Origin: an uncultured Lachnospiraceae bacterium
Lineage (GTDB): Bacteria > Bacillota > Clostridia > Lachnospirales > Lachnospiraceae
Direction: 5' to 3'
NCBI GenBank assembly: GCA_900544445.1
Contig: UQVK01000039.1
Location: 1-30,092 of the forward strand
Length of the DNA: 30,092 nt
The translations under genes and the position numbers were made by a program. Positions 13,142-21,112 of this stretch are shown piece after piece. Position 1 is the stretch's first letter. Every line of letters starts with the position of its first letter. A model generated the notes under the pieces. That model was given only the letters and a program-made list of their open reading frames with translations, searched no databases and was not told the origin of the DNA.

Positions 13142-13971
13142 TCCTGCTCCTTCATGTTGGTATGAATGTAAACCACGGCCGATACGGCTGAAAACAGGAA
13201 GATGATGACTGAGAGAGCCGCCGCGCGTTCATAGTGGAAATTATTGAACAGGCTGTACAGGGCAATTCCGAGCATCTGAGGATTATTTCCATCCATCAGA
13301 TAAGGTGTCGTAAAGGAACCGATGTTACTCATAAAAATAAAGGTGATCGCAATAAACACGTCCTTATAGGTCAGAGGAAGGATCATGTTGAAAAACAGCT
13401 TTATTTTGTTCGCACCTGCATCCTGAGCCGCTTCTATGATGGAATCCGGGATGGACGACATGGCGGATGCCAGAAGCATGGTGGCAAAGGGGATGTTGAA
13501 CCAGAGGTTCATCATGATAACACCCTTTTCGTTATACATCAGCCCCAGCTGGATGTTTAAACCAAACAGCTGGCCAATCCGATTGATCAAACCGGAATCC
13601 CGGATGATGGTGATCATTCCATTTACCGCTACCAGGCCGGGAATGAATCTGGGAAGCAGATACAGGTTTCCGATCAGCTTGCTTACCATGCTGTTGGAAA
13701 AACGCAGATACATGGCCAGCAGATATGCAACCACGATGCAGACAACAACAGTGATCACCACAATTTTCAGGGTATAAAGGATGTTGTTCACCTGAATGGG
13801 ATCTGTGAAAAAGTAGATATAGTTATCCAGCCCCATACCCCCTTCTTCCAGCTGGAAGCTTCTTCCAATGTTGCTGATGATGGGGAATAAAACCACCACC
13901 ACCAGCAGGAGCATGGAAGGAAGAACCAGGAGATAGGGAAGGATTTTATGAAGTAAGGTTTTTTCTTTCAT
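13126..13971 (-). CDS. ABC transporter permease (BPD family, first of two)
   Basis: A 281-residue integral membrane protein with about six transmembrane helices, starting MKEKTLLHKILPYLLVLPSM. The binding-protein-dependent transport motif (EAA loop) appears as IIEAAQDAGANKIKLFFNMILPL near residues 180-202, the contact site for the ATPase. It forms a heterodimer with the permease at 16235. The pair resembles the UgpA/PotB class that imports polyamines, glycerol-3-phosphate or phosphonates. The ATG has CAGGAG 6 nt upstream and lies 27 nt after the solute-binding protein stop. The substrate is not fixed by sequence. Two GDPDs in the operon suggest a phosphodiester. Confidence 0.92.
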   Translation of the reverse strand: MKEKTLLHKILPYLLVLPSMLLLVVVVLFPIISNIGRSFQLEEGGMGLDNYIYFFTDPIQVNNILYTLKIVVITVVVCIVVAYLLAMYLRFSNSMVSKLIGNLYLLPRFIPGLVAVNGMITIIRDSGLINRIGQLFGLNIQLGLMYNEKGVIMMNLWFNIPFATMLLASAMSSIPDSIIEAAQDAGANKIKLFFNMILPLTYKDVFIAITFIFMSNIGSFTTPYLMDGNNPQMLGIALYSLFNNFHYERAAALSVIIFLFSAVSAVVYIHTNMKEQEWEKK

Positions 13972-13998
13972 TGGATTCTCCTGAATGTAGTGCAGCTC

Positions 13999-15153
13999 TT
14001 ATTCCAGCGTTCCGATCTCTGCATCCCACTTTTCATTCAGCTGGGTTCCGAGATCACCGATGGCGCTGACGCGGAAGGATTCAATCTTCAGATCGGAAAT
14101 GGTTTTGGTTAGTTCAGGGTCCAGAAGGCTGAAGTCGATGACCGGAATAGCCGCCATGGAATCCAGAGCGATGTTCTGGGCCTCCGGGCTGAGCATATAA
14201 TCCATGAAGGCATAAGCCGCGTCGTTCTGCGCGCCGATGCTGGGAATTCCGAAGCATACCGTGTTACCGGTGAAGGCGGGCTCAATCTGAACGAGCTTGA
14301 TGGATTCCGGCATGGTTCCCTGCTTCTGCTGGGACAGAACCATATCGGCCCAGGCGGGCGTCATATCGATTTCCTTGTTGGCAAGCAGATCCAGCGTTCC
14401 CTGGTTTTTGTTGGGATATACCACCTTGCCGGAGGACTGGTACATATAAGGGTGCAGCTCCTTTAACAGCTCGAATCCCTGATCCCACTGCTCCACGTTT
14501 GCCTCATCCGTAGAGGTCAGAGCGGATTCATCCATGAAGTTGTATACGCTGGTCAGCACAAAAGAGGAGCCTGCTCCGCCTGATCCGGGCGTATTATAGG
14601 CGAATCTTCCCGGGTTGTCCTTGATCCACTGGTAGAGCTCTTCCGCCGTGGTGGGAGGATTGGCCACCGTTTCGGAATTGTAGGCAAGAAGCACTGTCGT
14701 TCCGCGGTATGGAACCAGAAGATCGTTTCTGAAGCTTGCAGTCACGGTAAGATTATCATAATTGGAAAGTCTGCTGGTATCGATGGGCACGAACAGATCC
14801 TCTCCGCCTTGCTCCAGATATCCGGTGATGGAGGCATCGCTGACCTCGACCAGATCGTAGTCCGTATTGGTCTGTCCCGCCTTCTTCGCAGCGATAATGC
14901 GGTCGGTCAGACCCTGCGCGCCGGTTCCGGATGTGATGAACTCCAGCTTTGCCACATAGCCTTCCCCATTCGTCTCGTTAAAGTTTTCAACCTGCTGCTC
15001 CAGCTGCACGCGCACGTTATCCGAGCCCTCCGCCCAGATCGTCACCGTTTTGTCATCCCCGGCCGCAGAAGCGGAAGAAGCGCCGCATCCTGCAAGGGTT
15101 GTCACTGCCATGGCTGCCACAAGCAAAACTGCTGCAATTTTTCTGAATTTCAT
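13999..15153 (-). CDS. ABC transporter solute-binding lipoprotein
   Basis: A 384-residue extracellular lipoprotein. The start is ATG at 15153, with AAGGAG 9 nt upstream; an earlier TTG in the same frame lies inside that site. The signal peptide runs to TTLAGCGAS with the lipobox Cys at about residue 23. The mature part is a family 1/6-type binding protein (VTIWAEGSDNVRVQLEQQ, AYNTPGSGGAGSSF, and MLSPEAQNIALDSMAAIPVI near the C-terminus). This is the class used for iron, polyamine, phosphonate and YnjB-like systems. It would capture the substrate outside the membrane for the two permeases. Its place between the ATPase and the second permease, all on one strand, supports a single operon. Confidence 0.92.
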   Translation of the reverse strand: MKFRKIAAVLLVAAMAVTTLAGCGASSASAAGDDKTVTIWAEGSDNVRVQLEQQVENFNETNGEGYVAKLEFITSGTGAQGLTDRIIAAKKAGQTNTDYDLVEVSDASITGYLEQGGEDLFVPIDTSRLSNYDNLTVTASFRNDLLVPYRGTTVLLAYNSETVANPPTTAEELYQWIKDNPGRFAYNTPGSGGAGSSFVLTSVYNFMDESALTSTDEANVEQWDQGFELLKELHPYMYQSSGKVVYPNKNQGTLDLLANKEIDMTPAWADMVLSQQKQGTMPESIKLVQIEPAFTGNTVCFGIPSIGAQNDAAYAFMDYMLSPEAQNIALDSMAAIPVIDFSLLDPELTKTISDLKIESFRVSAIGDLGTQLNEKWDAEIGTLE

Positions 15154-15212
15154 TTTCTTTTTCTCCTTTTCCAATGAGTTTTCTATGATTTTACCAAAAA
15201 TGGGATTCGTCC

Positions 15213-16193
15213 TTATGCGCTGTATTCACATACTTTATTAAAGGAAAGCGAGACTCTGTCCTGCACATGAAATCCGTTCGCCAGTGCCCGGTTCAGATAG
15301 GATTTGATGGTCTGATTGCCCATCTGTATAATGACCTCCGCATAGTGACCCAGCATCATGATGCTGCGCACGCTTCCCACCATATCTCCACTGTCTCCTT
15401 TGGTGAGAATGATATCCTCCGGGCGGACCGCCAGTACCTTTCCGCCGTTTTCTTCAATGAAATTCATCTCCCCGATGAAGGAAGCCACATATTTTGTTGC
15501 CGGATTGTCATAAATTTCCTCCGGCGTTCCGACCTGTTCGATCACGCCCTTGTTCATGACCACGATCCTGTGAGAAAGCGCCATCGCCTCCTCCTGATCA
15601 TGGGTGACGAATACTACCGTAATGTTCAGTTCTTCCTGGATTCTCTTCAGCTCTTCTCTCATCTGCTGGCGTATCTTGGCGTCCAGCGCGGAAAAGGGCT
15701 CGTCCAGAAGAAGCACCGACGGCTTTAACAGAAGCGCTCTGGCAATGGCTACTCTCTGCTGCTGTCCTCCGGAAAGCTGATTGGGATATTTTTTCCCGTA
15801 CCCTTCCATGCCCACAAGCTTCAGCGCTTCATCCGCTTCCTTTTGCATCACGGCCTTGGGAACCTTCCGGATCTTCAGACCAAACATCAAGTTCTCATAA
15901 ACGGTCATATGAGGCCAAAGGTTATAGCTTTGAAACACCATGGCGGTGGGCCGCTTTTCCGGCGGAAGATCCTGAATCGCCTGGTCGTCCAACAGGATCT
16001 CTCCCCCGTCGATCTTCAGAAAGCCTCCCAGGGTTCTGAGAATCGTGGATTTGCCGCAGCCGCTGGGGCCGAGCATGGTGACGAATTCTCCTTCATGTAC
16101 CTGAATGTTGATGTTTTCCACCCCATCTCCGTTGGGGTAGATTTTCTTCATGTTCTTGATTTCCAGCTTGATTTTCTCTTTTACCGATGACAT
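15213..16193 (-). CDS. ABC transporter ATP-binding protein with TOBE domain
   Basis: A 326-residue ATPase. Walker A GPSGCGKST (about residues 43-51), Q-loop FQSYNLWPH, signature LSGGQQQR, Walker B LLLDEPFSALD and the H-loop VTHDQEEAM are all canonical. A C-terminal TOBE-type beta domain (VLAVRPEDIILTKG and onward) groups it with the PotA/UgpC/PhnT importers rather than amino acid importers. It drives the two permeases at 13126 and 16235. Its leader carries a hairpin-SD element, and the ATG has AGAGG 4-5 nt upstream. It is preceded by a 41-nt gap, the second largest in the operon after the 59-nt gap before the solute-binding protein. Confidence 0.95.
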   Translation of the reverse strand: MSSVKEKIKLEIKNMKKIYPNGDGVENINIQVHEGEFVTMLGPSGCGKSTILRTLGGFLKIDGGEILLDDQAIQDLPPEKRPTAMVFQSYNLWPHMTVYENLMFGLKIRKVPKAVMQKEADEALKLVGMEGYGKKYPNQLSGGQQQRVAIARALLLKPSVLLLDEPFSALDAKIRQQMREELKRIQEELNITVVFVTHDQEEAMALSHRIVVMNKGVIEQVGTPEEIYDNPATKYVASFIGEMNFIEENGGKVLAVRPEDIILTKGDSGDMVGSVRSIMMLGHYAEVIIQMGNQTIKSYLNRALANGFHVQDRVSLSFNKVCEYSA

Positions 16194-16197
16194 ATTT

Positions 16198-16224
16198 CCT
16201 CTTTTTCCGCCGCCTTAATGCGGC
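16198..16224 (-). repeat. Hairpin-SD element, copy 4 (ABC ATPase leader)
   Basis: On the minus strand GCCGC-ATTAAG-GCGGC (16209-16224) is followed by GGAAAAAGAGG, with the ATG exactly 15 nt after the stem. Unlike the other copies it is inside an operon, in the 41-nt gap between permease and ATPase. Confidence 0.75.
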
Positions 16225-16234
16225 AATCAATCCA

Positions 16235-17077
16235 TTATTTCATGTTATAACCTTTGGCAATGGCTTCCGGTCCCACATACTTTCTGAGTGCTACAAGAAT
16301 GACGATTGTAGGAATGATCAGAAGCAGGGACAGTACCGGACCTGCCGTGATGGGATACTGCATGATGACGCCGTAAAGCTCCACAGGCATGGTCTTGATC
16401 TGCGGGAAGCCCACCAGCAGCGTTCCCTGGGACTCTTCCAGTGAGCCGAGGAAGGTGAACACCGACGCCACGATGATTCCGGGCATTGCCATGGGAAGGG
16501 TGATGGAGAAAAACGTTCTCACCGGTCCCGCTCCCGCGTCCCTTGCCGATTCCTCCTGCTGAGAATGAATACTCCGAAACGCGTTTGCCGGAATCCATGT
16601 CATGAACATCAGAGAATTCAAAACATGGATCAGAACCACGCCCGGGAGGGTTCCCATCAGATTCAGGCGGTAGAAAATAACGCCGATGGATATGTAAAGT
16701 CCCATTTTGGGAAACGCATTGCTTAACAGAAACGACAGCAGAAAGATTTTCTTTCCTTTAAAATTAAATCTGCCCAGCGCATAGGCAGCCGGAATACAGA
16801 TCAGCATGGAAATGAATGTCACGATCACCGCCAGCACAAAGGAAAGCACAATGGAGCTTACCAGGCTGTCCTGCTCGAATACGAACTGCCACCATTTGAA
16901 GCCGAACTCCTGCGGAATTACCGCCGGAACCTCATATCTGTTCGCAAAGGCCAGCATACAGAGGTTCAGAAGGGGAAGGTAGAAAAACAGAACGAACACA
17001 CCGAACAGAATATACTCCAGAAAATTTTTCTTCCCCATGGTGTGATACATCGCTCTTGGGCTCATCATTTTTATCAT
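16235..17077 (-). CDS. ABC transporter permease (BPD family, second of two)
   Basis: A 280-residue polytopic membrane protein with about six helices. The EAA-type loop reads QEESARDAGAGPVRTFFSITLPMAMPG near residues 172-198, quoted here by its core ARDAGAGPV. It resembles UgpE/PotC permeases and pairs with the permease at 13126. The start ATG overlaps the upstream GDPD stop as ATGA (4 nt), which indicates translational coupling. The leading MIKMMSPRAMYHTMGKKNF is cytoplasmic. The substrate is inferred from neighbours only. Confidence 0.92.
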   Translation of the reverse strand: MIKMMSPRAMYHTMGKKNFLEYILFGVFVLFFYLPLLNLCMLAFANRYEVPAVIPQEFGFKWWQFVFEQDSLVSSIVLSFVLAVIVTFISMLICIPAAYALGRFNFKGKKIFLLSFLLSNAFPKMGLYISIGVIFYRLNLMGTLPGVVLIHVLNSLMFMTWIPANAFRSIHSQQEESARDAGAGPVRTFFSITLPMAMPGIIVASVFTFLGSLEESQGTLLVGFPQIKTMPVELYGVIMQYPITAGPVLSLLLIIPTIVILVALRKYVGPEAIAKGYNMK

Positions 17078-17745
17078 AGCCTCTCCTCATTTCTTATCGT
17101 TATCAACTGCTTCAGCCGCCTTGTGGTTATGTTATCCACATGTTTCCTCAGGAATTTCCTCTGAAGCTCCTCTTCGTCCACCGTCCAGACAGAAATACCG
17201 ATCCCCTTTTCTTCCGCCAGATCAAGGACCTGCTCCACAAGGCTGTAATGCCAGTTGAGTCCTGCCGTTTCATATCCTTTCATCTCGTCAAGAACTTCGG
17301 GAAGCGCTTCTTTCACTCTGGCGCGTCCCTCCTCCGATTCCATCTGTCGGTAAAGCCCGGGCCGAAATACCTCAAAATTTGCGTACCAGGCGACGGCGGG
17401 AAATACACAGCTTCCTTTTCGAAACAGCTCCGGATTCACATCTCCGGTAAAAATCAGCCTTCTTTCCATTTCATGTTCCAGAGCCAGCCGGTAAATCTCT
17501 TCCTCCAGCCCCTTCTGCTTCAGATCGCAGTTGATTTTTTTCTTTGGAACTCCCTGTATCATACGAAATGCTTCTTCCAGCGTTACGGCGTCCTTCTGCG
17601 TTTCATCGTGAGACAGAATCAGTTTCCCTTCTCCGTTTTTTCTCACGTCCACTTCCACCGCGTCAGCCTCCGACTGAAGCGCTGTTCTGAGAAATTCCAG
17701 AGAATTTTCCGGCGTTTCGTCGCAGCCGGAATGTGCTGTTATCAT
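17074..17745 (-). CDS. Glycerophosphodiester phosphodiesterase-like protein, short form
   Basis: A 223-residue GDPD-family protein and first gene of the operon. Recognisable elements are ITAHSGCDETPENS at the N-terminus, AVEVDVRKN near 33-41, LILSHDETQ near 44-52, KINCDLKQ near 71 and GISVWTVDEEE near 183. The usual catalytic AHRG is AHSG here, so the conserved Arg is replaced by Ser while the His is kept. This may alter activity or substrate choice. It has no signal peptide and is expected to act in the cytoplasm on imported phosphodiesters. The ATG has GGAAGGAA 8 nt upstream. A perfect TTATCCACA 9-mer (17132-17140) lies in its coding sequence. Confidence 0.85.
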   Translation of the reverse strand: MITAHSGCDETPENSLEFLRTALQSEADAVEVDVRKNGEGKLILSHDETQKDAVTLEEAFRMIQGVPKKKINCDLKQKGLEEEIYRLALEHEMERRLIFTGDVNPELFRKGSCVFPAVAWYANFEVFRPGLYRQMESEEGRARVKEALPEVLDEMKGYETAGLNWHYSLVEQVLDLAEEKGIGISVWTVDEEELQRKFLRKHVDNITTRRLKQLITIRNEERL

Positions 17746-18076
17746 GCCGTATTCCTTCCTTTCCTGAAAACCTTTTTTACTTCTTCAAAGTTCCGTTTCG
17801 CGTCCTGCTATCCGGAAAGGCCGCTTTTCGGACCCGCGTATTATATTAACAGAGTCCGTATGTTCTTTATCACCATATTCTCTTATAAATTCTGTAAAAA
17901 GAAATCTTTCTCATACTTCCCATTTCCACATTTTATGTAAAATGATTGCCCCACACTTTAAATTTCTGTAAAGCCTCTATCTTTTTATTTTTTACAAAGG
18001 TAAACTGTTTGCCGGGGCCTGACGGCACTGCGGCGCCCCTGTTCAAATTCATTTTTATAAGGAAAGGAATCCACCT
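17746..18076. promoter_or_regulatory. Divergent intergenic region controlling both halves of the phosphodiester cluster
   Basis: This 331-nt AT-rich gap separates the minus-strand GDPD/ABC operon from the plus-strand PHP operon. On the minus strand a perfect TATAAT lies at 17840-17845 with a poor -35, giving a leader of about 90 nt. On the plus strand TTGCCC (17945-17950) and TAAAGC 17 nt later are a weak candidate. A long open frame on the minus strand through this region was rejected as spurious. No gene was found here. Confidence 0.5.
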
Positions 18077-18568
18077 ATGAATACTGTTACCATTTTCAGG
18101 GGAACCCTGCCGAAAAATTTTCTGGGAAATGTGATTTATCAGTTTCAGCTCCCCTGCTCCTGCACGGCCCTTCATATCAGGCTGATCTGTCATCTGCAGG
18201 ACCGGAAAGAAGCGGCGTTCCTCCACGAGAAGGAGGCGGAGGCGGCATTTTTGGACCATTGCGGAAGGCTTCCGGACGCACAGGAAAAGGAGCGGCTGCT
18301 GGCACAGATGAAAACGGAGATCCAGCTTGCCGCCATTCTTTCGGGAAAGTTTCTTGGAAACGTGCACAGACCGGGAAATATCAAGGAAATGCATTTTTCC
18401 CCGGATGAAGAACGGACCTGCGGCTGTATGGACCAAAAGGGGCCTTATCATGGACTTCTGAAGCTGGCTATCAATTCCTTCGGTGTTCTGGAAGAAGAAA
18501 TTTCCTATGAGCTGAGAATAGAATGCATCCCCGAAACGTTTGAAAAAGAGGAGAACAAAAGATGTTAA
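18077..18568 (+). CDS. Hypothetical protein, possible split N-terminal domain of the adjacent PHP enzyme
   Basis: A 163-residue soluble protein of no named family. The first part (VTIFRGTLPKNFLGNVIYQF) and last part (LLKLAINSFGVLEEEISYEL) look like beta strands flanking a charged helical insertion with several Cys (about residues 30-125). Single-chain CehA/McbA proteins often carry an N-terminal beta-sandwich of comparable size before the PHP domain. The present gene overlaps the PHP gene by 7 nt (ATGTTAA), so I infer that it supplies that domain in trans. This is based on layout and strand pattern, not on a computed match. The ATG has AAGGAAAGGAA about 10 nt upstream. It is the first gene of the plus-strand operon. 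Confidence 0.65.
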   Translation: MNTVTIFRGTLPKNFLGNVIYQFQLPCSCTALHIRLICHLQDRKEAAFLHEKEAEAAFLDHCGRLPDAQEKERLLAQMKTEIQLAAILSGKFLGNVHRPGNIKEMHFSPDEERTCGCMDQKGPYHGLLKLAINSFGVLEEEISYELRIECIPETFEKEENKRC

Positions 18569-19527
18569 AAAGAATTGAACTTCATAACCACAGTCTGGAA
18601 TCGGACGGACGCATGAGCGTGGACGAACTGGCCTCCTGGCTGATTTCCAACGGAATTTCCGCCTTCTCTCTGACGGACCACAACACCGTTTCCGGCTTTC
18701 CTCTTTTGCGGGAATATTGGGAAAAAAATCCCGTCTTTGAATATCTGACGGGCTATGAGCTGACCTCCTGGTACGGGCATATTCTCTGCCAGAACATACG
18801 GGAATATATTCCCTGGGACGACCTTGATCGTGAAAACGGAGATCTCTTTCTGGACAGGGTTCATGCACAGGGAGGGCTGGCTGGAATGGCACATCCAAAA
18901 AGCTTTCCTCATCCGGTTTCCAACGGCCTGAATTTTGAATTTTGCATCCATGACTGGACAAAGGTTGACTTCATAGAGATCATCAACAACTCCCACCCCG
19001 CTTATCCGGATAACGCAGAAGGAATCCGCTACTGGGAAGAAGCGCTGCTTCAGGGCTCCGGAGCCGGAATCGCTCCGGTTTCCGGCATGGATCTGCATGC
19101 TCCCGTCGATATGAGCCGTTATTACCGCACCTGGATGGAGCTTGACTGTCAGCTGGAAACAGCACCTCTCTCTGAGCAGCTGACATATGCGGTAAAGAAG
19201 AACAGGACCATCGTGTCCAACGGCCCTGTTCTTCTCTGTGAAAGGGATGGAGATTCCCTTTCCCTTCATATTGATCTGAAAACCGACGAGCGGGTCCGGG
19301 ATCTGCCCGCAGATACTCCGTTCCTGCTTTCTCTGCGCTCTCCTTCCGCTTCCTTCTGCCGAAGGCTTCAGGGAAGAGCCCGTCTTTCTCTTTCTTCCTG
19401 CGGCATCCGGACGGAGGAACCGATTGTTCTGAAGCTGTATCCGGAAAACGCGCTTCCGGTCGAAAACGCCCTTCCGGTGTGTATCCGCGCAAGCGTTCTA
19501 CCCGGAAAGTCTCAGTCGATCCGGTAA
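18562..19527 (+). CDS. PHP-domain metallohydrolase, CehA/McbA-type
   Basis: A 321-residue protein with the PHP metal-binding motifs: HNHSLESDGRM near residues 7-17 (HxH), SLTDHNTVSGF near 35-45 (DH), AHP near 110 and GMDLHAP near 175 (the D/H pair). It lacks a signal peptide and ends in a beta-rich tail starting near residue 210 (IVSNGPVLL). The CehA/McbA branch of PHP hydrolases includes carbamate and phosphoester hydrolases. In this context a phosphomonoester or phosphodiester is the likely substrate. GAGGAG lies 8 nt upstream. Its 3' end overlaps the convergent GH32 gene by 16 nt. The C-terminus contains a 6-residue tandem duplication (ENALPV twice). Confidence 0.88.
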   Translation: MLKRIELHNHSLESDGRMSVDELASWLISNGISAFSLTDHNTVSGFPLLREYWEKNPVFEYLTGYELTSWYGHILCQNIREYIPWDDLDRENGDLFLDRVHAQGGLAGMAHPKSFPHPVSNGLNFEFCIHDWTKVDFIEIINNSHPAYPDNAEGIRYWEEALLQGSGAGIAPVSGMDLHAPVDMSRYYRTWMELDCQLETAPLSEQLTYAVKKNRTIVSNGPVLLCERDGDSLSLHIDLKTDERVRDLPADTPFLLSLRSPSASFCRRLQGRARLSLSSCGIRTEEPIVLKLYPENALPVENALPVCIRASVLPGKSQSIR

Positions 19528-21035
19528 ATATCCACGGCCGACTTTCCGGAAACCTCCACCGTCACGTTTCCCTTTTTCCTGTCTGAGGGCAGCTCCATCA
19601 TCGCGAGAACCAGACCATCTTCTGCAGATACCTCCAGCAGCTCTCCATCCGCAAGAAGGGAAAAATCGTTGAGGTTTCTCCCGATTTCATACACCTGTGC
19701 TCCCACACCGAGCTTTCCGCAGGATGCAGCATAGGTGATGGGAGTACCATACAGGTTTATGGTAAAATCAACAGACTTTTCCATATGAATACAGATTTCC
19801 AATGCGCCGTCCCTCTGCGACATACAGAATACCTTCCCTTCTCCATTTGAAGAGTGGACGGCGCTTCTTGCCAGCAGAAAACTGTCCACGGGGAGCTGTC
19901 TGAGGCGGTATCCTTCTTTTGTCTGAACAAGCGAAAGTTTTCTTGGAAGCCCCATAGCTCCTGTATACAGCTTATTCCGGTTCTCCGTCCTCAGCCAGGG
20001 AATCAGAATCACATCCTCCGTTCCCCAGATAGTCTGAGCCGCATAAGGAACCGTGGTCTTCCAGGCGTTCTGCCTGATGCCGTCCGGTTTGAATTCATGA
20101 CCGTCGAATTCACCGGTGAAATAATAACCGTCAGCGCTGTAGAATACCCATTTTTCTCCGCCGCCCTCCACCGGAAGCTTTCTGAGGTCCGGGCATTCCC
20201 ATGCTCCCTCCAGCGTCAGCGTCTGAGACCTCTTCCAGTTCTTCAGATCTCTGGAACGCAGAATCGCGAAATCATTCTCCCGAAGATAAAGCACCATATA
20301 ATAGGCGTCGCTTTCCTCATGCCAGTATACCTTGGGATCTCTGTTCTCCTCCGCAAGCTGCCTGACCGCAGCTCCCTCCATCCGCTTCAGCGTCTCTCCT
20401 CCATCCGTACTGACGGCGATCCGCTGGGTGAAGGTCTTTCCCCGGCTCCACTCCGACTTGCTTCCCGCACAGGTATAAAAATAAATCTGCGCATCGCTAT
20501 TAAGCCCCAGCATCCCCCTCTCATTCACAATGCCGCTTCCAGAATAAACGGTTCCGTCCCCATCCGGATACAGAATGGTCTCCTTCCTTTCCCAATGCAG
20601 CAGATCACGGCTCACCGCGTGGCCCCAGCACATATTTTCCCATCTGGTATCAAAGGGATTGTGCTGATAAAACAAATGATAAATCCCATTCTGATACAAC
20701 AGACCATTGGGATCGTTGATCCATCCCGTATCCGTCGTGAAATGAATCAGAGGATGGGACTGACAGACCTGAGGAATGCTGTCGGAAAGGGAAACGGCGT
20801 TCAGGAATCCGTTCGGGACATCTCCCTCCACCAGCATTTTCCTGTCCGCATACTTCTCCACATTCAGCGGCGCATAATAATGGAAGGAATAAAAGCCCTC
20901 CTCATCCTCACTGACCGGAATCTGAAATTCAAAAACCTTTCCCTCCTGCACGGAAAAGGAAACCGTCTTCGTTTCCTTCTCCGCACAGATGGGAATGAGC
21001 AGATATTTTTTGTTGATGCGGATATATTTTTTCAC
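19512..21035 (-). CDS. GH32 beta-fructofuranosidase (sucrose-6-phosphate hydrolase / fructanase type)
   Basis: A 507-residue glycoside hydrolase family 32 enzyme. The three catalytic residues are present: Asp108 (nucleophile) in GWINDPNG, Asp233 (transition-state) in NRDPKV and Glu280 (acid/base) in WECPD. The five-bladed propeller is followed by a C-terminal beta-sandwich. There is no signal peptide, so it is cytoplasmic and suited to imported sucrose, sucrose-6-phosphate or short fructans. An N-terminal extension of about 95 residues (beta-rich) precedes the first motif. The start is GTG at 21035 with GGGGG about 10 nt upstream. Released fructose could be phosphorylated by the PfkB kinase at 10396. 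Its 3' end overlaps the PHP gene. Confidence 0.93.
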   Translation of the reverse strand: MKKYIRINKKYLLIPICAEKETKTVSFSVQEGKVFEFQIPVSEDEEGFYSFHYYAPLNVEKYADRKMLVEGDVPNGFLNAVSLSDSIPQVCQSHPLIHFTTDTGWINDPNGLLYQNGIYHLFYQHNPFDTRWENMCWGHAVSRDLLHWERKETILYPDGDGTVYSGSGIVNERGMLGLNSDAQIYFYTCAGSKSEWSRGKTFTQRIAVSTDGGETLKRMEGAAVRQLAEENRDPKVYWHEESDAYYMVLYLRENDFAILRSRDLKNWKRSQTLTLEGAWECPDLRKLPVEGGGEKWVFYSADGYYFTGEFDGHEFKPDGIRQNAWKTTVPYAAQTIWGTEDVILIPWLRTENRNKLYTGAMGLPRKLSLVQTKEGYRLRQLPVDSFLLARSAVHSSNGEGKVFCMSQRDGALEICIHMEKSVDFTINLYGTPITYAASCGKLGVGAQVYEIGRNLNDFSLLADGELLEVSAEDGLVLAMMELPSDRKKGNVTVEVSGKSAVDIYRID

Positions 21036-21112
21036 TGTCTGCTGCCCCCTTTCCTTTCAAAAAGAATCCTGGCCGGAAATCTGAATTTTTCCCGCCCTAT
21101 CGCCCATCTTAC

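Noticed and set aside
17933..18961. A 342-codon open frame on the minus strand
   Set aside because: It covers the divergent promoter region and the antisense of the 163-aa and PHP genes, which have good ribosome binding sites and family motifs. Its translation is Arg/Ser/Phe-rich with no recognisable motif.
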